From Ustulina deusta (Eukaryota; Ascomycota; Sordariomycetes; Xylariales; Xylariaceae), in assembly GCA_023159155.1 (NCBI GenBank), contig JAJNNX010000009.1, forward strand, positions 558,001-622,000: a stretch of DNA of 64,000 nt, given 5' to 3'. The translations under genes were made by a program, and so were the position numbers. Of this stretch, positions 10,968 through 22,894 are shown piece by piece. The stretch's first letter is position 1; the number at the start of each line of letters is the position of its first letter. Under the pieces are notes generated by a model. That model saw only the letters and a program-made list of their open reading frames with translations. It was not told where the DNA came from and did not search any database.

Positions 10968-13900
10968 ATGCCAGTCCAAGAATCGAAGGATGGAAGCTTA
11001 CCGAGCTACGGGAGTCAATTTTCCGTACATGAGGGGATGCTTGCACAAAGGGAGCCCATCGCGATAGTCGGAATGGGTACGAGTACTTTTTTTCTGAATA
11101 TGAGGGTAACTACTGACACGGTATCAAAACCTCAGGATGTCGCCTTCCCGGTGACTCGAATAGCCCGGAAAAGCTATGGCGGTTACTCTCGCAGAATAGA
11201 TCTGGGCACGGAAATGTGCCTCAGTCTCGGTACAATGCTTCGGCGTTTTATCACCCAAATAAAGACCGCCCTGGGAGTATTAACTCGAGTACCGGCTATT
11301 TCATTGACGAAGACATCCGAAATTTTGACAACACCTTCTTTAACATCAGCAATATTGAAGCTATTGGGATGGATCCACAGCAACGAAAACTTCTAGAAGT
11401 CGCCTTTGAGTGCTTCGAAAGCGCTGGGGCCACGCTCGAAGGCCTGAGTGGAGCAAATGTTGGTTGCTACGTAGGCAACTTTGCTCTTGATTTTCCCCTG
11501 ATGCAGCTTTCAGATACTGAGAATATCAACCGATATTCCGCTGCGGGAGCCACACCAACGCTCTTGGCAAATAGAATCAGCCACGTCTTCAACCTTCGGG
11601 GACCAAGTTTCGTGATAGACACGGGATGTAGCTCCTCTCTTTACGGACTTCACTGTGCTTGTACTGCGCTTGACTTGAAAGAGTGCGATGCCGCCGTCGT
11701 GGCTGGGGCCAATTTAATCCAATTACCTCAGCAGCAGATCCTAGCTACCAAAACTGGTATTATCTCTAACTCGGCGACTTGTCGCACCTTTGACGCTACC
11801 GCCGATGGCTACGGCCGAGCCGAAGGAGTGGGCGCCCTCTACTTGAAGCGTTTAAGTGATGCTATCCGCGACCGTGATCCTATTAGGTCTGTTATCAGGG
11901 GAACAGCCGTCAACAGCAACGGGAGGACTCCCGGAGTCATGCAACCAAGCTCTGATGGGCAAGAGCTGGTCATCAGGAAAGCTTATGCCCGGGCCGGAAT
12001 ACTGGTTTATGACACGGACTACGTCGAGGCACATGGCACCGGCACGGCTATAGGAGATCCTACAGAGGTGGAAGCAATCTCACGAGTATTTTCCGAGAAA
12101 CGAGGCCGCCCTATACTAGTCGGCTCAGTCAAGACGAATCTAGGCCATAGTGAGGCAACCAGCGGCATATCGAGCGTCATCAAGGTAGTACTCGCGCTAG
12201 AGAATCGTATGATACCAGCCACCATCAACATCACCAACATCAATCCGAAAATCTCCGAGCAAGATCTCAACATCGAGATTGTGCGATCTCAAACCCCTTG
12301 GCCTGCCTCTCTTTGTCCTCGCGCCAGCGTCAATTCTTTCGGCTTCGGGGGCGCTAATAGCCATGCTGTAATTGAAGCATTCCAGGATTATCTAGGCTCC
12401 CAAATACTAGAGCCTGATAAGACCGACCTCCAGTGGTATTCTAAAGAGCGTTTGTTTTTATTGCCTGTCTCAGCACATAGCCGCTTTTCGCTCGAACGAC
12501 GCATGAGCGATTTGAAGGAGCTTCGTGTTCAATCAATGTCCTCAAACATCGGCCCAATCGCACACACCTTGTCCAGCCGTCGAACACGCCTACCGTACCG
12601 AGCCTACCTTCTAGCTCATGCGGTGGAGGGCTCCGAGCAGCTGGAAATTAGCCATTCTTCCGTCCCCCAGCTAGCCGGTCCGATAATTCCTATCACGTTT
12701 GTTTTCACAGGTCAAGGGGCTCAATGGAACAAAATGGGTTGTCAGCTGTTCAAAAACTTCAAAGTCTTCCGGGAGAGTATTCAAAAACAAGATAGCTCCC
12801 TCTCTAGCCATAGAGTGAACGGTCCTTGGACGCTAGTGCAAATGCTCTCGGACACCGTCCCAAATGGTACGCCCGTCGATATTAACCACCCGGATGTTTC
12901 TCAGGTTCTCTGCACTGCTGTTCAACTTGCCTTGATTGATTTAACACGGAGTTGGGAAGTTGAGCCTAGTGCAGTTGTAGGACACTCATCTGGCGAGATA
13001 GCCGCTGCCTACGCTGCAGGTTTTATATCCTGCCATGAAGCTATCCTACTAGCATATTATCGTGGAGTCGCGGTTTCGATGTTAGGTTGCACCGGTGACC
13101 GATCTTTGCCTAGAGGAGCTATGCTCGGTGTCAGTATTGACAGTGCCGAAGCAATACACTACATAGAAGAACTTGGCATTGCTAGTCGCGTCGACCTAGC
13201 TTGTATCAATTCACCAAACAATGTTACGGTAAGCGGTGATGTGGACGCCATCCATCTATTCAAGGAGAAAATAGACTCCTTTGGGATATTCAACCGTATC
13301 TTGAAAACAGGTTCTGTCGCCTATCACTCACATCACATGCGACAAGGCATTGGGCAACAATATCAGCACTTTATCGATACAAATATTGCTTTTAACTCTT
13401 CGACCTCAAATATTGTCTCTGGAGTGACAATGATATCCACGGTGACGGGGCAGTTCTTGTCAGCGGATGAGGCGTGCCGGTCTAGCTATTGGCGACAGAA
13501 TCTCGAGAATACTGTACTGTTCGATGATGCACTGTCTAGTCTCTTTGCTCTTCACGACACGTTCATAATAGAAATTGGTCCGCATCCAGCGCTACAAGTC
13601 CCTATAAAGGAAATCCGGTCATCAGTTAGCACCGAGATACCACAGACTGCCGATGCTTACTCGGCCACTCTTTTTCGAGACAGGAATGAAGTAAACTCCA
13701 TGCTAAACCTTGCTGGCATTCTGTTCAGCTACGGATACGAGCTTGGTCTTGATGAATTAAACCAAATCAAAGCTTGTGAACGGACAGTCTTTGTTTCACT
13801 GCCCCCATATGCATGGGACTATCAAAATGTCGTCCCATGGAAGGAGCCTCGAGCAAGCACGGAGCTTCGAAACCGCCAATACTGTCGGCACGAACTACTA

Positions 13901-16900
13901 GGATCTCTGATGGCAGGTGGAAGCGGTATGAGTCTAGTCTGGCGAAGTATAATCTCGACTAATGACGTGCCCTGGCTGAGCGATCACAGGTTCGGCTCAA
14001 ACATCCTATTCCCTGCAGCTGGCTTTATATCTATGGCCGTTGCGGCCGTGTGTCAAGCGAATAATTTACTGGCGTCTGATTTTCCGACAGTGCTTGTCCG
14101 CCAGACCAAACTCTTCCACGCTCTAACTGTGCCCGAAGACGGCAGCACTGTTGAACTATTTACCGAGTTGAGAAGGTTGCCCATATCTGAGATGTTGGAC
14201 TCCCGTGAATGGTGGCAGTTCCGTATAGGCTCTGTCGTCGACGGTGAACATGTCGGCCACGTCGCTGGTCGAATCGCATGCCAAGGCGCGAGTAATGCTC
14301 TGGCGACTCAGCAGATAGTCTACTCTAGCGACTCAATGGAGCCTCAAGCTGTTCGCATCTGGTATGAAAAGCTTGCCGAAGCCGGCGTCTTCGCAGGCCC
14401 AACCTTCAGGGTGGTTCAGGGTCTACATGTCGACCGGATGCGACGACAACAAAAGGCACAGGCAAAAATTCAACTCAATCGTGGTATGCGCCGTGATGAC
14501 ACCGATGGGTATGAATACTTCATACATCCCACTACCATCGATGGGCTATTGCAGATAGGATTTTTCGCTGCTACGGCAGGTCGATTTGGGGCTGTTCCAT
14601 CTGTCGTGCCAGTTTCGATAGACGACATCGATATTATCACGTCCAGCTTGCAAGATTCCTGTCCAGATGGCCTGTGGAATGTTAGGTCACGCGCTGCGAA
14701 GACGGGTTTTGCTTCGATCCTTGCCGATTCCGAGCTATACAGCGGAGATGGCAACGTCCTGCTGAGGATCAAGAGAGCGCGTGCAGCTGCGTATCAAGGG
14801 ATCGGAGAAAGTTTTAAAGCGGACGGGCCACGTACCCCGACTCTACGTGTCTGCTGGAAACCAGATATCACATTTCTAGACTCAAGACATGGTTCTGAAC
14901 AGCTTGCTGCCCTTTTATCAGAGACTTATGATGCACAAGGTCCGCACACCTCCAACGGAGACACACCAGTGGACAACATGATCACCGAATGTCTAGATTT
15001 CGTAGCTCATAAGAGGCCTAATGAGCGAATTCTATTTCTCAATCTGTCTCCTCAAGCCGTGGAGCGCTCCGTGCTGGCCCTTGGAGCGGGCCAATCTTAC
15101 AGACGTTTTGCAGCCATCCGTTGCATGCAGATCGAAAGTAATGGTAAACTATCCGACGTAACGACATCAATCATCAAAGATGAATCAATTTTGGACACGG
15201 AGCAGCTGGACTTCTCAAAGATTGGCATAGTAGTAGCTGATTTCAGGGACAAACCTGAGCTGATTCATCATCTCCAGGACAATCTGTCCCAGGCGACTGA
15301 AGTACTTTTGATACTCCCATCAGATGCCATTCCGACTGTGAAAGGCTTGAATCGACCAGTAATAAGTGCGACTCAACAATCAGAATTCAGCGTGGCGCTC
15401 GTCTTGCGGTCGTTGCCTCCTCCTCCATTAGTCACCAACCACATATATCTAGTCGGTCACAGTCCCGACGAGGAGTTAAATCGCGAGATTAGCAGAACTT
15501 TCCACAAGACCCACGGCATTAGCGTCTCATTCGTGCCGTTCTCGGAGATTGTAGCATCCTCAATAACGCCCGGGTCTCGTATCATATTGACGATGGAAGC
15601 AGATATGGCGCTTCTAGACCGTCTGGGCCCACAAGACTTAGAAAGGCTTCAGTTACTGACGGGTACGGCTGCAAGTCTCCTGTGGGTTACGCGTGGCAAA
15701 CTACTGAAGTCCAACTTCCCAGAAATGGCTCTAGCCTGGGGGGCGGCAAGGGCAATTCGACTCGAAGAACCGCAGCTACAACTAGCTATGTATGACTTCG
15801 ATGGAGCCTCTACGCCATCAATTACGGCAGGAAACATCTTTAAGGCTTTTCAGGAAGCCTTCGCGGCACCTGCGCGAGATCTAGAATTCATCGAGTCTAA
15901 TGGTATAGTGCATGTGTCTCGCTGGGTTTCTGACGAACCTTTGAATCGTATATTTCAAGATAAACGCGACATGAAGACGTCACCGCGACGGCTAGATTCT
16001 TGCGGCTCTGTCCAGCTATCTCTGCAAACGCCAGGGCAACTAGACGCTATACGATTTGAACGCCAACCCGATGAGCACCGGGAACTTGTCGGAGAAGAAA
16101 TCGAGGTGGAAGCAAAGTATTATGGCATGAATGCAAAAGTAAGAATGATGTATTGTGGCTGCTCCTTCGTCCTCATACTAATACTGCGCGACTTAGGACT
16201 TGTATCTCCTCAGCGATAAATTTGACGCACCAGGTCAGTGTTGCTCCCAGGAGTTCGCCGGCGTGGTCCGCCGCGTGGGTCCAGGGGCCAAGTTTTTGTC
16301 TGTCGGCGACCGAGTTGTCGTCGTAGCGCCAGGGAAGTACCGCAACATTGATATCGTACCTGAGTTCGCCTGTGCCAAGCTGCTCCCGACGGAGGACTTT
16401 GAATCTCTCAGCACCCTCCCACTCGTGTTTACAACCGCCATTTACGCCCTGAAATTCCTAGCAAACCTGCGGCCTGGCGAGTCTGTCTTGATTCATTCGG
16501 CGTGCGGCGGTGTGGGATTGGCGGCAATTCAGGTGGCCAGATGGCTTGGGGCGACAATTTTCGCCACAGCTGGCACTCAGGACAAGCGCGAGTGGCTCTC
16601 GCAGAATTACGACATTCCAATTTCGCAAATTTATAGCTCTAGGGATGACCGCTTCCTTCCAGCGATCCTCGATGCCACTAGTCAACGGGGCGTCGATGTT
16701 GTTCTTAACTCTTTGACCGGAGAGTTACTCCATGCCAGCTTCCGAGCATGCGCGCCTCTCGGGCGCTTCATCGAAATTGGTAAGAAGGATATATTCGACG
16801 GTGGAAGACTTGACATGAGTACCTTTCGTCGTAGCGTCAGTTTTATCTCTTTTGATCTGTTTGACTTGATGGATGCTGGACAAGAACATGGACGGAATGT

Positions 16901-18702
16901 TTGGCGATCGTAGGTCATTTCCTTACTCTTGTTATCCTCGCAAGCCTCATGACTCTAGTGTAGTACTCACTCTGTATTAGGCTCCTAGAAACAACGCTAA
17001 ATATGTTCCGGGAGAGGGTGATCAAAGCTATTGAGCCCCGTCGGGTATTCGATATATCCGAAATCACGCAGGCGTTTCGTTTCTTCGCTCAGCCTTCACG
17101 TATAGGGAAAGTTGCCGTTAGTATGGATAACCCTGGTTCCATGATAGAGGTACGTCCAAAGCTCATTTAAAGTATAAAGGGAATGGTGCGCAAGGAAAAT
17201 GGGTTTTGCCTTTCGTCTCCCTTCCTCGAACTTTGAAGGACATGCCGCTAGCCCAGCTCTTGACACTGCACACAACGCAACTATTGCGCACCTACATCAT
17301 CGCAAAATCATGATAGCGGCAATCGCTCGACTTGTCACTAATATTTGCCTTATTCAATTGATTTTGTGCAATCATGATAACTTTTTCTAGCTCTTACCGA
17401 CAAAGTTCGATTCGAAGTTTGACCATAGGAAGAGCTACATCATGGTGGGATGCTTCGGCGGGATCGGGACCTCTATTACAAAATGGATGGTTTCCTTAGG
17501 GGCGCGTAACTTTGTTTTTCTGTCGCGGTCTGGCAGGTCAAAACAATCTGCCACCAACCTCGTCGCCGACCTTGAAGCCGCTGGATGCCGGGTAGAGGTG
17601 GTTGCCGGGGATGTCAGCCAAGTGGATGACGTCCGGAAAGCCTTTAAATGTGCCACTAGCGAGATTGGAGGAATAGTTCACGCGTCAATGTCAGTGAGAG
17701 CGATTCATTGGGAATCACTTACTTGTGAGGACTGGCATTACGGCATACAAGCCAAAGTTCAAGGAACGAGAAACCTCCATGAAGCTCTGGCTCAAGGACA
17801 CGAAAACGCACTAGATTTCTTCCTTCTCATCAGTTCAATATCTGGCACCATCGGCAGCCCGACAGAGCCAAGCTACTGTGCTGCCAATGCATACATGGAT
17901 AGCTTTGCCCGCTTTCGTCGCGCGCAAGGGCGCAAAGCCGTTTCGCTTGCCTTGGGCGTTATAACCGAAGTCGGCTACTTGCACGAGCACCCGCAGATGG
18001 AAGCAGTGTATAGACGTCGTGGACTGCAGGCAAGTAATGAAGAAGAACTTTTACACCTCGTTGATCTCGCCATCGCCTATCCTGATAGCGATGGGGCGCC
18101 TTCTCGCGACAGCCTCATGAACGGGCACCTCTTGACAGGCCTCGAGATGCAGGTCGCAAAAGCGCAAGCCATGGACCCGAGCAGCATGGCTTTCGAAATT
18201 CTCTTCCAAGACCCGCGAGCAGGATTATTGAAAGCCTCATACGACCGGGACATGAAAGATGCCAGGACCGCAGCGTCTCTGTCTAAATCTCAGTTGCCAC
18301 AGCAGGTTCGAGAGGCAGTTTTGAATGGAGAGTCGATACAATCTGCTGTGTGCAAGGCTTTGGTCGCCAAGTTCAGCAGCATCATGATGATGCACCCAGA
18401 CCAACTGCGTCATGACCAGCCACTCGCTAATTTCGGGCTCGACTCGATGCTCGCCGCTGAGTTTCGCACTTTCGTTTTTCAGGCTTGTGAGTAACATAAT
18501 CTTTCGTTTTCTTCTGGAGGCTTGTATGTTTTTTGACCCGGCCTTTTATGAAGGACGTTACATGCTCCTGCGTTAATTGGACCTCTATTACTGACTTCAA
18601 TTACTGTGAAAAGTGCAAGTTGATATCCCTTTTATGACACTGCTATCTAAGAATGCAACTATGGATAGCATTGTGGCGATAGTGGTTGAGCAAATGCGAT
18701 AG
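10968..18702 (+). CDS. Highly reducing type I polyketide synthase, 2392 aa (KS-AT-DH-ER-KR-ACP)
   Basis: Six exons (10968-11076, 11136-16138, 16197-16909, 16981-17149, 17391-18486, 18614-18702; 7179 nt) give an uninterrupted protein. KS: DTGCSSS (Cys about 201), EAHGTGT and GHSEATSG. AT: GHSSGEIAAAYAAG (Ser about 652). DH: WLSDHRFGSNILFPAAGF (His about 986) and HPTTIDGLLQ (Asp about 1172). ER: HSACGGVGLAAIQ (about 1804). KR: GCFGGIG (about 2018) with EPSYCAANAY. ACP: FGLDSMLAAEF (Ser about 2350). All catalytic residues I can check are present. Between DH and ER (about 1270-1650) there is a long linker without the SAM-binding motif of a C-methyltransferase. No thioesterase or carnitine-acyltransferase domain follows, so release must be in trans or spontaneous. 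The last exon (VDIPFMTLLSKNATMDS) completes the ACP; its acceptor (aaaag) is weak. The fourth intron (17150-17390, 241 nt) is unusually long. Confidence 0.93.
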
Positions 18703-19288
18703 CACTAAGTTGAAAGAAATGTTAAATGTTCTTAATGAATACCGCCAACGCAACAACTCTACGTTTGTTTGAGATTTACTTATTTCGGGTATATTGATAT
18801 AATTGATTACCCACGGAGATTGCCACGGGGATGGAAATTGTACCGAATTTTATCTGACAATCTCTACATGATAGCCGATGTCCATCTTCCCCTCTTACGT
18901 GCGAATGATCTAAGGTGTCAAAGGTCCTTTTACTATTCGAGGGGAACAGGGAGACGGACACTGTCCTCTTCATGTTCACCCTGAGTTTGCCCCTCTTCGA
19001 ACATCTAGTTCTTGGAATTACCTGTATCGGAGATATCTCCCGACGACTTAGTGAACGCACGATTCTTTGCTCAGTGTATCATATACGATTTCTACTTCTT
19101 GTCGAACAAACCCAAACCCTTTTCCTACCAGTCTGTAGGTCAGGATCTATCTGTCTTGGCATATAGAGGTCGTCACACCTGCTTCAAGTGCAGCCCACCC
19201 CGGGATTTTGTCTCTGGATACTACATTCAACTGTAGTCAAATGCGTAGCACAGCATCCCACACCACCGCTAGAGAACCCAACTATCCT
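18703..19288. other. Intergenic, convergent 3' ends
   Basis: 3' flanks of the PKS (plus strand) and the FunK1 kinase (minus strand). No gene is supported; short ORFs here lack motifs. Confidence 0.5.
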
Positions 19289-21589
19289 CTAAAGCTTGCT
19301 GATAGCCTCATCGTAGGCGGCTATCATGGGTCTGTAAAGTTGGTCTGGGTCTCCTGCAGGGGTTCCAAAACTCATTCTTTCATCTTTGTCCAGGGGGAAG
19401 AGGATCTTCCTAATCCGCAGACAGAGCGGCTTAACAACATCCAACGCCTCTGGGAATTCACCCATAATCCTTTCGAGACTGTTCACAGTCATGTCGCCTT
19501 CTTTGGTCCGGGCAATATCTTTGAAATTTCCGATCTCCCATTTCCGAAGGAGGCTCTCCTTAGGTGGCCTCTCTTCACTAGCAAATCCATTACTCCACGA
19601 TTGGCGCACGCACATCCAAAGCAGGACGTAGAAGAACGACTCGAGATCGTGGCGGTAGGTGTGGTCGACCGTGCGCAGCACCTCCACTGCCATAAACTGC
19701 ATCGTGCCAGTCTGGTGTTGCGCTCCGCTTGGGCCACTGTCTCTCACCTTCGCCAGATCAAGGTCGATAAGCATGCCTTTAAAGCCATCCGCCGTTTCTG
19801 GCTCCGTAATAATAATGTTATTTGAAGAGATGTCGCGATGGAGAATGTTGCCAGTCGTGTAGAGAGACTGGTGTGCCTTGATTGCATCTCGCATCGACTC
19901 TAGCAGCTCCCTAGTTGTTTTGAAGTCGCTAATAACACGGCCGGCCGGTGAGACTACGAGACAGGAATAAATCCTGTTCTCCCATACGTCCTCGCCAGGT
20001 GTGTACAGGCTTGGCTTATCTTTGCTAATCGACGGCTGGTTATTAAACTCCTTGGCCAGTTTCGACTTCTGACTGTTGGACTGCCGCCTCTTGGATCCGG
20101 ACGCGTTATTAGACGTGTAGTCGGATGATGACTTGCGCTTGTTGCCTGATGTGTTCGCGCTTGCTGTGACCGACGCTAGATCGTCAAAGTGAACGGCGTC
20201 ACCCCGGAACTTGTGAGGCTTCGGGAACGCCAGTCCTTCCCGCATCTCTGCAATGGTGGTGATCTGACGATGCGCTACCACTCTGGCTACCCCTTTGACA
20301 CCCCTTCTTTCTGCTAGCTTTAGTTGTTCTACCTCTAATTTCCGTTTATCCGATGCCCAAGAGAACTTGGCAACGTGGCTATTTTGGGTCTCATAGCACG
20401 TAGTCCCGCGACATACAATGGCCTTCGGCCTGACCATCGCCTTGTCTAGCTTGACCTTGGTTTCTTTACCGTTTGCGTTATCCAATATGACATAGCGATA
20501 ACCATCCTTTCGCTTAATAAAAGTGTCCAGGCCCATCGCATCGTCATCCATTGTAGTATACCCAACAAAAGCGCGCGCAAACTTATCCGGCTCGTCGTGA
20601 ATATCAAATGGCCCCGAGCTGTACGCTCCAGACCGGTCGAAGACCCAAAGCTCCATCTTAGAAGCGCAGAGGGAGAACGCGTGGATAAATCGGCGCGTCG
20701 GCTGGTCGGCAAAGATACCTCGCACATAGCGCGTAAGTTGGAGGAGATCCGCTTTGAACCTGCTCGTATCATATGACTTCTTTTGCTCCCCAACAACAAG
20801 GACGTCCTTGTAAAAAAAGGTGCTGCTTGCTTTCGTAGCTGGCGTTTGCAAGAAGAGATCCATCTGGCCTTTCCGTTCCTTAAACTGGTTAGCGGTTTTG
20901 GTGGTATAAAGCTTGTACGGTGCATCGGCCAAGAAGCACTCTTCCAGAGAGCGAAGCCAGTCCCAGACGGGCTTTTCGTCAGGAGTGGTCGGGAAATCAG
21001 TCCATTTCTTTCCGTCGTGTGCTGTTATAATCCCCTTCAGCATCGCTTTCTGTTCTTTGCGCCAGCTCTTGGGTTCGAAGAACTTGTCCCAAAATCTTCC
21101 CACATTGCGGAACGTGCATTTTTTTATCTCCTCGAAAAGCTCTCCTTCAACGATGTCGCGTGTTTCGCTATCGGCAAGTCGGCTCGAGCTAGTCTTGATG
21201 GGTGTTCCTTTGAATGTCGGGGCGATGCTGGATAGAGGAGGAGTAAGCGGACCGAGGACGTTGATGAGGCTAAAAACTGCAGCCCAAATGATAGCGTCAG
21301 GGGATTTGTCGACAACATGGCAGACAAGAGGACGAAATTGGTCGAGCTTCACCACGCCTCCTCGAACATGCTGTATTATGGACAATAGTTTGACTGCGAC
21401 ATTGCCGCTTCCATCGGGAGAAGGAAGGCTGAATGCTGCGGGAGATATGACAAGAGCTCCTAAAAGGTGTGTGATATCTTCCTGCCGCAGGTCGTCCGCG
21501 TCGTCGGGCAGTTTGTCTCGAAAGCGGTCAACCGTATCATTGAGCGGGCGTTCCGCAATAATTTTGATCTGCTGCTTAGTAAGGGTCAT
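19289..21589 (-). CDS. FunK1-type fungal-specific protein kinase, 766 aa
   Basis: Single uninterrupted exon. I start it at 21589 (MTLTKQQIKI) because the in-frame upstream extension to 21736 is hydrophobic and unlike the family. The N-terminal half holds the FunK1 region (KDVLVVGEQKKSYD, LLQLTRYVRGIFADQPTRRF, ELWVFDRSGAYSSGPFDIH). A low-complexity Ser/Asn/Lys insert (about 490-545) precedes the catalytic half: ILHRDISSNNIII (HRD loop near residue 584) and MLIDLDLAK, where the usual DFG/DFD is DLD. GTMQFMAVEVL and HDLESFFYVLLW are family hallmarks. The substrate and pathway are unknown. FunK1 genes are commonly dispersed and variable in copy number. No frameshift or stop is seen. Confidence 0.9.
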   Translation of the reverse strand: MTLTKQQIKIIAERPLNDTVDRFRDKLPDDADDLRQEDITHLLGALVISPAAFSLPSPDGSGNVAVKLLSIIQHVRGGVVKLDQFRPLVCHVVDKSPDAIIWAAVFSLINVLGPLTPPLSSIAPTFKGTPIKTSSSRLADSETRDIVEGELFEEIKKCTFRNVGRFWDKFFEPKSWRKEQKAMLKGIITAHDGKKWTDFPTTPDEKPVWDWLRSLEECFLADAPYKLYTTKTANQFKERKGQMDLFLQTPATKASSTFFYKDVLVVGEQKKSYDTSRFKADLLQLTRYVRGIFADQPTRRFIHAFSLCASKMELWVFDRSGAYSSGPFDIHDEPDKFARAFVGYTTMDDDAMGLDTFIKRKDGYRYVILDNANGKETKVKLDKAMVRPKAIVCRGTTCYETQNSHVAKFSWASDKRKLEVEQLKLAERRGVKGVARVVAHRQITTIAEMREGLAFPKPHKFRGDAVHFDDLASVTASANTSGNKRKSSSDYTSNNASGSKRRQSNSQKSKLAKEFNNQPSISKDKPSLYTPGEDVWENRIYSCLVVSPAGRVISDFKTTRELLESMRDAIKAHQSLYTTGNILHRDISSNNIIITEPETADGFKGMLIDLDLAKVRDSGPSGAQHQTGTMQFMAVEVLRTVDHTYRHDLESFFYVLLWMCVRQSWSNGFASEERPPKESLLRKWEIGNFKDIARTKEGDMTVNSLERIMGEFPEALDVVKPLCLRIRKILFPLDKDERMSFGTPAGDPDQLYRPMIAAYDEAISKL

Positions 21590-22894
21590 TTGGTGGCAAA
21601 GTACAGCGTGGTTGATAGTTTTGAGGAGGAAGACTGATGGCCCAGATGGGAAAGGTAAACAAAGAGCAAGGATATCTGCCCGCAGACCACCGCGTCGGAG
21701 CTGGGCCCGTTTGTGGAAAGTGGGGCAATCATGCACGGAAGCTAAGACCTGGAATGGATGAGACTGGCTACATAGGTACTATGTAGGTCCAAATTGTGGC
21801 CCCTTTCCTGTGGCGCCAGCCAATCAGCGGCCATGTTACCATGGATGCACCTGAGGCACGAACGGGCGGCATCCAACCGCACGACGTTTTCTACAACATC
21901 CCAACTAATCCTAGCCTTCGTCGCCTTCTCGTTGCGACAATGGCTGCCTCGACATGTCACGCATGAATACCTGGCCTTTGCACCGTCAAAGCCGGTCACC
22001 ATTTGTTGTGGGAGTGACTCTGTGGTGCTCCGAATCCCATGCCTAGCACCGCAGACTTTAGGAGATCGTTTTGGCGGAGGCAGTCAGGTCGGTATTACCT
22101 AGATTCAACGCAATGACTGGGACACCATGCAACTATACATGTCAATCAACTGAGTCGGTCGCTAGAAATTATTGCACACCGACCATTTTAATGCTTTATA
22201 GGGATTCTTGGCTTCATGGTATGCTTGCCCAGGAACGTTACGTAAAAGGAGATTACTTGAGTCAGGACGTTTGCCAATGGTTCGGCAACGCTAGCTTTCC
22301 ACGAAAGTCAATCTGAATCGCTCACCATGAGAGTGCAATTCGACAAGACTGCCCCTATTCGGCGTGCTAACAGATTGCACCTAGTTCCTGTTTGTTTCAC
22401 CGTATCGGAGTCAGGGTCGAACAAGGCCACATGCTAAAGGCATCTGATACAACCAGGTATGATCAACTTAACTGTGGCTCGCTCCTTGAGGTCCTTGAGT
22501 GCACAACTAGTGTAGCCTCAAGTTTCATTAGGTATCTCTTATAGGACGCGACAGAAAATAACATGCACTAAGCTGACGAGATGATATGCCTTTTCAGATG
22601 GTTAAACAATTTTTTTGTTTGTTTTACCTACGGGCAGTCTACCAAGACTTAGTAAATACCCCTTAAAAGGGTTTAATAGCGTAGGATCAAAATTTTCCTA
22701 ATTGGGCGTATGGAAACTTTTGGTTGAACTTTTTTTTTTTTTCCGATAAGAAAGCCTTTCGTTCCACTCAATTACATTCGTTAAAACGAAGGCATTAAAG
22801 TTGATAACTTGATACTAACGCCCAGCTTTTTATAGCATGTCACTTATTGTTTAAGTTGTCCTTCATCAAGCTGTTCTTTAAAAAAGCAATCTGT
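21590..22894. other. Intergenic stretch, AT-rich towards the right
   Basis: 1.3 kb without a supported gene. ORFs at 21742-22002 and 21794-22102 overlap on opposite strands and have no known motif. 22550-22830 is AT-rich with T runs (13 T near 22729-22741), resembling decayed repeat DNA or a promoter for the transporter downstream. Confidence 0.45.

Noticed and set aside
11852..12273. Short ORFs on both strands within the KS domain
   Set aside because: Shadows of the PKS coding frame.
20913..21761. 282-aa plus-strand ORF opposite the FunK1 kinase
   Set aside because: No motif; Ser/Arg-rich composition of an antisense shadow.
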